Shown here piece after piece: positions 24,490 through 31,356 of a stretch of DNA of 36,438 nt (its first letter is position 1; each line of letters starts with the position of its first letter). The position numbers and the translations under genes are program-made. Source of the DNA: AB-137-C09 sp964645625 (GTDB lineage Bacteria > Pseudomonadota > Zetaproteobacteria > Mariprofundales > Mariprofundaceae); assembly GCA_964645625.1 (NCBI GenBank), contig CAZYAI010000024.1, forward strand, positions 1-36,438. Direction: 5' to 3'. A model generated the notes under the pieces. The model did not search any database. It saw only the letters and a list, made by a program, of their open reading frames with translations, and was not told where the DNA came from.

Positions 24490-25553
24490 GCCCCGATCCT
24501 CCGTAAAAAGCGCGCATCATTTTCAAAAAACAGACGTAAATCAGGGATGCCATATTTGAGCATCACCAAGCGTTCGACGCCTAAGCCAAAAGCGAAGCCT
24601 GACCAGCGTTCGCTATCCAAGCCGACTGATTTCAACACGTTAGGGTGAATCATTCCTGAGCCGAGCACTTCCAGCCAGCCTGTGTTCTTACACACACGGC
24701 AGCCCTTGCCTTGGCACATTACGCAGCCCATATCCACCTCTGCCGATGGTTCGGTGAAGGGGAAGTAGCTGGGGCGTAAGCGAATGGGTAGGTCTTGATT
24801 GAAGTAATGGGACAAAAAGTATTGCAATACACCTTTAAGATGCGCCATTGACACATCTTCGCCCACTTTAAACACCTCTACTTGGTGGAACATGGGTGAA
24901 TGGGTGACATCATGATCGCAACGGAATACGCGCCCTGGAGCGACAACAGCTAGCGGGCTTTCGCCATGGTCTTTGATGTGTTTGAGCATGGCACGAATTT
25001 GCACGGGTGAAGTATGCGTGCGCAACAGGCGAGAAACGTCATCATCGGATTGCAAAAAGAAAGTGTCGTGCATGGCACGTGCTGGGTGCTCTGGGGGAAT
25101 GTTTAAGGCATCAAAGTTATGGAATTCATCTTCCATTTCAGGTCCTTGGGCAATGGTAAAGCCCATACGACTGAAAATATCGCTGATTTCATCCAAACCT
25201 TGCTGAATAGGGTGACGTGCGCCCATGCTTTGACGACGACCTGGTAGGGTGATGTCCAAGCGTTCCGCTTCAATGCGCTGTTGACGTTCTTGCTGCTGCA
25301 ACAGTTCCGTCGTTGTGCTCAAGGCTTCGTTCAAGGCAGCTTTCACGCTGTTGACCTGCTGACCAATCAATGGGCGTTCAGCAGGGGCTAAGCGTCCCAC
25401 ACCTTTGAGAACGTCGGTTAAGACACCTTTTTTGCCCAAGTATTGGGTGCGCAAGGCATCCAGCTCTTTTAGGTTTTTTGCTTGGGAAAAGTCAGCAATG
25501 GCCCGTTGCTGGGTTGCTTCTAATTGTTCCGTCAGCGATGTACTGTCGCTCAT
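24486..25553 (-). CDS. pheS: Phenylalanyl-tRNA synthetase alpha subunit
   Basis: 355 residues. N-terminal coiled-coil tRNA-binding region (about 1-95), then the class II catalytic core: motif 2 around FRCDHDVTHSPMFHQVEVF, and motif 3 GFAFGLGVERLVMLKYGI near the end. A four-Cys group (GCVMCQGKGCRVCKNTGW) of the type seen in many bacterial PheS is present. A strong terminator-like hairpin lies 33 bases upstream, at the place where attenuation controls pheST in E. coli. Confidence 0.97.
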   Translation of the reverse strand: MSDSTSLTEQLEATQQRAIADFSQAKNLKELDALRTQYLGKKGVLTDVLKGVGRLAPAERPLIGQQVNSVKAALNEALSTTTELLQQQERQQRIEAERLDITLPGRRQSMGARHPIQQGLDEISDIFSRMGFTIAQGPEMEDEFHNFDALNIPPEHPARAMHDTFFLQSDDDVSRLLRTHTSPVQIRAMLKHIKDHGESPLAVVAPGRVFRCDHDVTHSPMFHQVEVFKVGEDVSMAHLKGVLQYFLSHYFNQDLPIRLRPSYFPFTEPSAEVDMGCVMCQGKGCRVCKNTGWLEVLGSGMIHPNVLKSVGLDSERWSGFAFGLGVERLVMLKYGIPDLRLFFENDARFLRRIGA

Positions 25554-25582
25554 GACTTACTCCGAGATCAATCGTCACCAAT

Positions 25583-25612
25583 AAAAAAAGGCAGGGACTA
25601 GCCCTGCCTTTT
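25583..25612 (-). terminator. Terminator or attenuator between rplT and pheS
   Basis: On the minus strand AAAAGGCAGGG pairs with CCCTGCCTTTT around CTAGT and is followed by a run of seven T. It can end the infC-rpmI-rplT transcript. Since no separate pheS promoter fits in the 30 bases that remain, read-through or antitermination must supply pheST. The stretch before it encodes no Phe-rich leader peptide; a possible short frame there reads MLIAMRICAHSCK. Confidence 0.88.
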
Positions 25613-25666
25613 AAAGATTACTTACAACTATGCGCGCAAATACGCATGGCTATAAGCATAGGGGCA

Positions 25667-26020
25667 TTAAACGTTCGCTTTCGCGGTTTCTGCCAATTTA
25701 CCAAACGCATCAATATCACGTACTGCAATATCAGCCAAAACCTTGCGATCTAGCTCAATACCTGCTTGTGCCAAACCGTACATGAAACGTGAGTAGCTCA
25801 AACCGTAGAGGCGAGCTGCTGCATTAATACGTACAATCCACAGGCTGCGGAAGTCACGTTTTTTCACTTTACGGTCACGGTAAGCGTATTGACGTGCTTT
25901 ATCTACCGCTTGGGTCGCTGTACGGAAACAGTTTTTGCGACGACCGCGATAGCCTTTGGCTGCTTTGATAACTTTTTTGTGTCTGGCGTGAGCCTGAACA
26001 CCCGATTTTACGCGAGGCAT
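25667..26020 (-). CDS. rplT: Ribosomal protein bL20
   Basis: 117 residues, full length. The basic N-terminal extension (MPRVKSGVQAHARHKKVIKA) enters the 23S rRNA core and is essential for early 50S assembly; the C-terminal globular part (RSLWIVRINAAARLYGLSYS) follows. In E. coli L20 represses rpmI-rplT translation through mRNA sites in this operon; the hairpins in the rpmI-rplT gap could be a counterpart. Confidence 0.97.
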   Translation of the reverse strand: MPRVKSGVQAHARHKKVIKAAKGYRGRRKNCFRTATQAVDKARQYAYRDRKVKKRDFRSLWIVRINAAARLYGLSYSRFMYGLAQAGIELDRKVLADIAVRDIDAFGKLAETAKANV

Positions 26021-26040
26021 ATTCCTCTCCTATATTAAAA

Positions 26041-26132
26041 CACATGGTCGGCACGGGTTCGCCTAGGCATGTGAGAATAAAAGACCGTCCTCTAGGAACG
26101 GCCTTATGTTTATTCGTGCAAGCACGAATAAA
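26041..26132 (-). promoter_or_regulatory. Hairpin cluster in the rpmI-rplT gap
   Basis: Three hairpins lie in 118 bases: TTTATTCGTGC/GCACGAATAAA (26109-26132, 11 bp), an AAGGCCG...CGGTCTT stem followed by TTTATT (26081-26105, terminator-like on the minus strand), and CACATG/CATGTG (26041-26073). They may tune rplT expression or hold an L20 autoregulation site. Inferred from structure only. Confidence 0.45.
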
Positions 26133-26138
26133 AAGTGC

Positions 26139-26336
26139 TTACAGACCTGGAATCAGGCGAGTAAGTGCTTTTTTATCCGACTGAGCAACCAATTCGGTAC
26201 CACGGAAATTACGGATACGTTTTGGTGACTTCTTGGTCAAAATATGGCTGGAAAATGCTTTGTTGCGTTTCCATTTACCACTTCCAGTCTTACTGAAACG
26301 CTTGAGTGCGCCGCTGTTTGACTTCATCTTAGGCAT
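26139..26336 (-). CDS. rpmI: Ribosomal protein bL35
   Basis: 65 residues, the standard size. MPKMKSNSGALKRFSKTGSG and the basic central KRNKAFSSHILTKKSPKR are typical of bL35, a 50S component. It sits in its canonical place between infC and rplT, 51 bases after infC. Confidence 0.97.
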   Translation of the reverse strand: MPKMKSNSGALKRFSKTGSGKWKRNKAFSSHILTKKSPKRIRNFRGTELVAQSDKKALTRLIPGL

Positions 26337-26387
26337 GATGCTTCCTTCCTAACAACACAGTGTTTAGCACTGTATTGTAATAATCTA

Positions 26388-26903
26388 CTACTTTTTGTTA
26401 GGTGCCAAAATCATAATCATTTGGCGACCTTCCATATTGGGGATCTTCTCTGGCTTACCAAGTTCTTCAACTTCTTTGGCGATATGTGCGAGCTGTTCGG
26501 AACCCTTTGCTTTAAAAGCCATTTCACGACCACGAAAACGAAGGGAAACCTTCACCTTATTACCCGCTTCAAGAAACTTTCTTACCAGTTTAAGTTTAAC
26601 ATCAAGGTCATGCTGGTCGGTACTTGCCCGAACCTTTACTTCCTTGACTAAAATAACATGTTGGCGTTTTTTAGCTTCGTTGGCTATTTTGCTCTGTTGA
26701 TACTTGTATTTGCCATAGTCCATGATCTTACAGACTGGCGGCTTAGCGTTAGGGGAGATCTGAACCAGATCCAATCCCTCTTCTTCAGCTTTGCGCACAG
26801 CCTGAGGGACACTTAACACGCCGACCTGACTTCCATCGCTACCGATGACCCTTACTTCTGCGGCCTCAATACTATAGTTTATAGCCAGTTCTTTTTTAGC
26901 GAT
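26388..26903 (-). CDS. infC: Translation initiation factor IF-3, ATC start codon
   Basis: IF-3 binds the 30S subunit, keeps subunits apart and checks start codon/initiator tRNA pairing. The frame with ordinary starts begins only at GTG 26819 (143 residues), which would cut off most of the N-terminal domain. Upstream, codons back to ATC 26903 encode (M)AKKELAINYSIEAAEVRVI, which matches the IF-3 N-domain, with AAGGAG six bases before that ATC. The result is 171 residues, near the usual 170-180. Non-standard AUU/AUC starts on infC are known and let IF-3 repress its own synthesis. ISPNAKPPVCKIMDYGK and EGRQMIMILAPNKK confirm the family. thrS ends 25 bases upstream. Confidence 0.95.
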   Translation of the reverse strand: MAKKELAINYSIEAAEVRVIGSDGSQVGVLSVPQAVRKAEEEGLDLVQISPNAKPPVCKIMDYGKYKYQQSKIANEAKKRQHVILVKEVKVRASTDQHDLDVKLKLVRKFLEAGNKVKVSLRFRGREMAFKAKGSEQLAHIAKEVEELGKPEKIPNMEGRQMIMILAPNKK

Positions 26904-26928
26904 AGTGTGCTCCTTATACCATACACGA

Positions 26929-28833
26929 TTATTGGTAATTCGCCGTCATGCTTTGCATTTCAGCGATCCATTCATCAACAGATTTTGCACCCAAATTGTC
27001 GCCTTCACGAGAGCGTACAGATACGGTGCCTTCTTCACTTTCGCGCTCCCCAATCACTAAAATATAAGGGGTACGCTGCAAAGTATGGGCGCGCACTTTA
27101 TAGCCGACTTTCTCATTGCGCAAGTCCGCTTCCACTCGGAAGCCTGCATCACGCATCGTTTGTACGGCTTTTTGTACCGATTCACGCTGATTTTCCGAAA
27201 TATTACAAACTACCGCTTGTACTGGCGACAGCCAAAAAGGCAGTTTTCCTGCATGTTCTTCGATCAGAATACCGATGAAACGTTCCAGCGAACCAAGGAT
27301 GGCGCGATGCAACATCACCGGTGTTTGGCGGGTGTTATCTTCGGCAACATATTCTGCATCCAAGCGTCCAGGCATAGAAAAATCGACCTGAATCGTGCCA
27401 CATTGCCAAACGCGTCCTAAACAATCTTTGAGTGAAAATTCAATCTTAGGGCCATAAAATGCCCCTTCGCCAGGGTTTAAACCATAATCAATGCCCTTGC
27501 TTTGCAATGCTTCATGCAGTGCGGATTCGGCTTTGTCCCATTGCTCGTCAGTACCTACGCGTTGTTCAGGGCGGTCAGATAGGAAGATGATGACATCTTC
27601 AAAACCAAAGCGTTTGTACACATTGAATACCAAGTCAATAAAGGCACTTACTTCATCTTGAATCTGACTTTCGGCGCAAAAAATATGAGCGTCATCTTGC
27701 ACAAAGTTACGCAAGCGCATCAGACCATGAAGCGTGCCAGAAGGTTCGTTACGGTGACAAGAACCAAACTCTGCCAGACGTAGGGGGAGGTCGCGATAAG
27801 AATGCAAATGCTGCTTAAAGACCTGCACATGGCAGGGGCAATTCATGGGCTTGATGGCGTAATCGCGGTTCTCGGTGCTGGTGGTGAACATATCATCACG
27901 GAATTTCTCCCAATGCCCCGACTTTTCCCATAGGCGGCGATCAACCACTTGTGGTGTTTTGATCTCTTGGTAATCATGCTCACGCATGACTTGGCGAATT
28001 TCATTTTCAACCACTTGCCAAACATGCCAGCCTTTAGGGTGCCAAAAGATCATACCAGGTGCTTCGTCTTGCAGGTGGAAGAGATCAAGTGCCTTGCCTA
28101 ATTTGCGGTGGTCGCGTTTTTCTGCTTCTTCTAAACGGTGTAAATAGGCTGCTAAATCCTCTTTGCTCGCCCAAGCGGTGCCGTAAATACGTTGCAACTG
28201 CTCATTGTCCGAGTTGCCTTCCCAATAGGCACCAGAAACACGCATCAGCTTGAAGTGCTTGAGTTTGTCGGTACGTGGAACATGCGGGCCACGGCATAGA
28301 TCCTGCCAGTCACCTTGACGATAAACGCTGATGGTTTCGCCCTCGGGAATGCGACCAATCAATTGCGCTTTGTAATGCTCACCCTGCTGCTCAAAAAACG
28401 CGATGCCATCGTCCCTATCCCATTCTTCACGGCTAATAGGCAGCTTTTGCTTGCTTAATTGACGCATTTTTTGTTCGATTTTAGTAAGGTCTTCGGGTGT
28501 GAAAGGGCGAGAGTATGCAAAATCATAAAAGAAGCCGTCTTCAATGACCGGACCAATGGTCACTTGTGCATCAGGGAATAGTGCCTGTACTGCCTGCGCC
28601 AATAAATGCGCGGTGGAGTGACGAAGAATGCCCAGTGCTTCTTCTGATTTATCGGTAATAATCGCCACAGTATCGCCATCGCACAGTGGCTGCGACATAT
28701 CACGGAGCGTACCATTCACATTTACCGCTAATGCTGAACGCGCCAGACCAGCAGCAATATCTGTAGCTAAATCCATCGCCGTTGCACCCTCGTTCAAGGT
28801 GCGGGTTGAGCCATCAGGTAGCTGGATTTCCAT
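26929..28833 (-). CDS. thrS: Threonyl-tRNA synthetase
   Basis: 634 residues. Domains in order: TGS (1-60, MEIQLPDGSTRTL), the editing domain with HSTAHLLAQA (HxxxH), catalytic core with motif 2 (FGSCHRNEPSGTLHG) and the zinc-site MNCPCH (usually MNCPGH), motif 3 (HRAILGSLERFIGIL) and the C-terminal anticodon-binding domain. ATG 28833 has GGAG six bases upstream and fits the family N-terminus; a start at 28845 is open but less likely. It heads the operon with infC-rpmI-rplT-pheST. The leader upstream can fold extensively. Confidence 0.97.
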   Translation of the reverse strand: MEIQLPDGSTRTLNEGATAMDLATDIAAGLARSALAVNVNGTLRDMSQPLCDGDTVAIITDKSEEALGILRHSTAHLLAQAVQALFPDAQVTIGPVIEDGFFYDFAYSRPFTPEDLTKIEQKMRQLSKQKLPISREEWDRDDGIAFFEQQGEHYKAQLIGRIPEGETISVYRQGDWQDLCRGPHVPRTDKLKHFKLMRVSGAYWEGNSDNEQLQRIYGTAWASKEDLAAYLHRLEEAEKRDHRKLGKALDLFHLQDEAPGMIFWHPKGWHVWQVVENEIRQVMREHDYQEIKTPQVVDRRLWEKSGHWEKFRDDMFTTSTENRDYAIKPMNCPCHVQVFKQHLHSYRDLPLRLAEFGSCHRNEPSGTLHGLMRLRNFVQDDAHIFCAESQIQDEVSAFIDLVFNVYKRFGFEDVIIFLSDRPEQRVGTDEQWDKAESALHEALQSKGIDYGLNPGEGAFYGPKIEFSLKDCLGRVWQCGTIQVDFSMPGRLDAEYVAEDNTRQTPVMLHRAILGSLERFIGILIEEHAGKLPFWLSPVQAVVCNISENQRESVQKAVQTMRDAGFRVEADLRNEKVGYKVRAHTLQRTPYILVIGERESEEGTVSVRSREGDNLGAKSVDEWIAEMQSMTANYQ

Positions 28834-29007
28834 GGTACACTCCATTCATAAAAGTCAAAAAAGTGTGCGCATGGTAGCGATACCACCCATAAGCGCAAAC
28901 GCGACTTTCTTTTTAACGGGCATGGCTTTCTGCCACCTTGTACGATGAAACATCGTTGCCACAACGCATCATAAAGCCATGCCTGTTATTGGAGTGAGTA
29001 CCCTGAG
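28834..29007 (-). promoter_or_regulatory. Structured thrS leader
   Basis: GGCATGGCTTT (28919-28929) and AAAGCCATGCC (28973-28983) form a perfect 11-bp stem that encloses a CGATG-AAA-CATCG hairpin. In E. coli ThrRS binds tRNA-like hairpins in its own leader; this may be an analogue, although the loop does not clearly mimic a Thr anticodon. It could instead be the terminator region of the upstream gene. Confidence 0.4.
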
Positions 29008-29826
29008 TTATAAATCTGCGTACAGACCTGTAACAGTATTCATCATATCAAGAATACTATCCGCTGCTTGCGCTACTATCGCTGGCTGTGCATAGGCTTT
29101 ATCCTTCAACTTGTTAATTGCTGTAAAGGCATGCCATTGCCCCGCAACCAAGCCCAATAGCTTATTGATCTTCGAGGTGTTTTCTTGTGCGGCTTGAAGC
29201 TTCGTTAGAGCTTCATCGAACTCATGTTCTGCTTGCTCTTTCTTGGCTGCGACATCTTCAATCGCCACATCCCATACGCGTTCCATATACATGCCTGCAA
29301 TGCGTTGTGATAGCATACGTTGGCGGCCTGCAAGATTGACCAGTTTGCCTTGTGATGAACCACTTATATCTTCTAGTTCCAAAACGAAATCATTGGATTT
29401 AACCAATAAACTGTCTGCTAGTTGACGCAATTCTGCCGCGCGTTTCTTGGTGGGTGCTACTGCTACCAGCTGCTTTACCTTCGCCCATTCGGAGCTAACA
29501 CCTTCTTTATAGGAAAAGCTTAAGGTGTGGTCAACGCCTGCAATGTGTTGCAGTTGAGACAATTGTGTGTCGAATAGCGAGACCGCTGCTTGTAGCTTGT
29601 TTTTGCTATCATCCACGTTTACATTCAGACCTAACATGGCATAAAAGCTTACAATACGTTGTGATAGCATACGCTGTTTGCCAGCGATGTTAATCGCATC
29701 AGGCAAACTCAAATCTACATCTTCGGCGTACGCGCTGGATGGTAATACGGGAGCAGTAAACAACAGCAGTGTTGCCATCATCCCCAAGCACAAGCGAATG
29801 CCTTGCGCTGAAAATATTGAACTCAT
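29008..29826 (-). CDS. Exported protein with two PilJ-type sensor modules
   Basis: 272 residues with a signal peptide (cleavage near SAYA/ED, about residue 34). It carries two copies of the PilJ/NarX N-terminal module (PF13675 type): INIAGKQRMLSQRIVSFYAM at about 46-65 and LVNLAGRQRMLSQRIAGMYM at about 164-183. In PilJ and NarX this helical module faces the periplasm and senses ligands ahead of a signalling domain. Here no membrane anchor or output domain follows, so it is a free periplasmic (or lipid-free) sensor or binding protein. GAGGGG precedes ATG 29826. No chemotaxis genes are nearby. Confidence 0.8.
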   Translation of the reverse strand: MSSIFSAQGIRLCLGMMATLLLFTAPVLPSSAYAEDVDLSLPDAINIAGKQRMLSQRIVSFYAMLGLNVNVDDSKNKLQAAVSLFDTQLSQLQHIAGVDHTLSFSYKEGVSSEWAKVKQLVAVAPTKKRAAELRQLADSLLVKSNDFVLELEDISGSSQGKLVNLAGRQRMLSQRIAGMYMERVWDVAIEDVAAKKEQAEHEFDEALTKLQAAQENTSKINKLLGLVAGQWHAFTAINKLKDKAYAQPAIVAQAADSILDMMNTVTGLYADL

Positions 29827-29943
29827 GATTTATCCCCTCAAAAGTCCCCTAGTCAATAAGCACGGTCATATATGACTGTTAGACGACTCAAATCTAGGCG
29901 GTCAAAACCATGGTTTATTTTAACTTGGCGGCTGTGATGTCAT

Positions 29944-29966
29944 AAAGATAGAAATACACTATCTTT
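29944..29966. terminator. Weak hairpin, possible terminator
   Basis: AAAGATAG and CTATCTTT pair perfectly (8 bp) around AAATACA, with T-rich sequence after it on either strand. It is AT-rich and thus weak. It lies 100 bases downstream of the minus-strand membrane protein gene. Confidence 0.35.
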
Positions 29967-30067
29967 TACGGCAAGGGCATTTCCCTGTACCGAGCCACTA
30001 ACACTAGCGTATTATGACAAAATTGTAATGTGACAAGTTTGTTTGTTGAAGGGGCTGCTCATACACG

Positions 30068-30616
30068 TTAACCAATACGAGAGATCAGTGAAACCACCAA
30101 GCTGCCAATATCAGGTACAATACGAGGTGCAGACTTCATGGTGCTAAATAACACGCACGTCATGCCTGGAATCAGCAATGCGACATAGGACTCATAAAAA
30201 GACAAACGACCATCATAGTGCAGCAACAACCAAGCCAAGGCAAAACTCAAAGCAATTGCCCAAGCTGTTTTTAACACACCCCACAAAGGGTCGTAGAGTA
30301 AATGACGCAGGTAAATAAATTGACTGACAAGTGCAACCGCCATCATAAACAATGCGCAAACGCCCGCGAGTTCTAGTGATGTTTGCCAATACGGCGTGCA
30401 CGTTAAAACTTCCGTAATTTGTTGAAAACGCTCGGGATGCATTTCTTTGAAGGTAGCACCTGTATAGGTGTGCAAATAGACTTGCCACATATACCAACCA
30501 CCATAAAGGATACCGCAATAGACAGTCGCTGTTGCCAACGCCACCACCACAAGCTTAAACAATTCTTCAGCAACATCTTTGATGTATTCATATATCTTTT
30601 CTACGGCACTGTTCAT
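30068..30616 (-). CDS. Small integral membrane protein, unknown function
   Basis: 182 residues with about four to five hydrophobic segments (near 20-45, 80-105, 118-135 and 145-165). No motif that I recognise. ATG 30616 has AAGGA upstream (ACAAGGATTAGCTATG); an in-frame start at 30643 is less likely. It lies 45 bases after bioD on the same strand and may be read from that transcript. Confidence 0.7.
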   Translation of the reverse strand: MNSAVEKIYEYIKDVAEELFKLVVVALATATVYCGILYGGWYMWQVYLHTYTGATFKEMHPERFQQITEVLTCTPYWQTSLELAGVCALFMMAVALVSQFIYLRHLLYDPLWGVLKTAWAIALSFALAWLLLHYDGRLSFYESYVALLIPGMTCVLFSTMKSAPRIVPDIGSLVVSLISRIG

Positions 30617-30660
30617 AGCTAATCCTTGTTGTTCAATAATCACCTATACTGGGGCTTTTT

Positions 30661-31326
30661 TTATATACTATCCACCACCTTTTTCAATACTTGTGGATTA
30701 TGATGTGTGCAATGCAATAGCTGGGTCTGTGCAGGTAAGTGAGCGCGCAATACTTCAATCATCGCTGTTGTGTGTGCTTTGTCAGGTAATGGCTGAGGTT
30801 CGTTCAACACCAACCACCTTGGGGTAAGTTTACGTTGCTGCAAGGCTTTTAAACTTAGCAGCGCGTGATTAATACAGCCTAATTTTAATGCAACGCATAA
30901 TAGCACATCATTGAATGGTAAGTCATGCATCCAATCAATGACCATGGTGTGCGTATTAAGTGGCACCATTAATCCGCCAATACCTTCAAATAGTACGGTG
31001 TCATGCTGTTGGCATTGTTTGGCACACCATGCTAATAATATTTGATGATCCACACTGCGCCCTTCGTTATCCGCTGCAATCGATGGCGCGGCAGGCTGAC
31101 GGAAACGGTAACAACTGATGTCATCTGCATTATGCAAGCCTTGCACGCGTAGCAGACGTTGCACATCACCTGCGTCATCACCTTCGCAGTAACCACTCAC
31201 CACAGGTTTCGTGGCGATAAAATCACGCCCTTGCTGCTGTAATATGCGACTAAGTTGCTCAGTCACCCATGTTTTGCCCGCATCGGTATCGCTGGCGGTG
31301 ATAAATATACTGGGTTCTGTTGACAT
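30661..31326 (-). CDS. bioD: Dethiobiotin synthetase
   Basis: 221 residues. It makes dethiobiotin from diaminopelargonate, CO2 and ATP, the next-to-last biotin step. P-loop ASDTDAGKT (11-19), the substrate Lys in KPVVSG, and EGIGGLMVPL agree with BioD. The first glycine of the usual GTDTxVGKT is Ala11; similar Ala-bearing loops occur in some BioDs such as that of Helicobacter pylori. No other bio genes are in the window. It lies 30 bases after ygiQ, likely one transcript. Confidence 0.9.
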   Translation of the reverse strand: MSTEPSIFITASDTDAGKTWVTEQLSRILQQQGRDFIATKPVVSGYCEGDDAGDVQRLLRVQGLHNADDISCYRFRQPAAPSIAADNEGRSVDHQILLAWCAKQCQQHDTVLFEGIGGLMVPLNTHTMVIDWMHDLPFNDVLLCVALKLGCINHALLSLKALQQRKLTPRWLVLNEPQPLPDKAHTTAMIEVLRAHLPAQTQLLHCTHHNPQVLKKVVDSI

Positions 31327-31356
31327 TTTATTCCACGTTCGCTGCTGAACTTATTT

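Noticed and set aside
28855..28923. 22-codon minus-strand frame ahead of thrS as a leader peptide
   Set aside because: Only two Thr codons, which are not clustered, and no clear ribosome site; not a convincing attenuator peptide.
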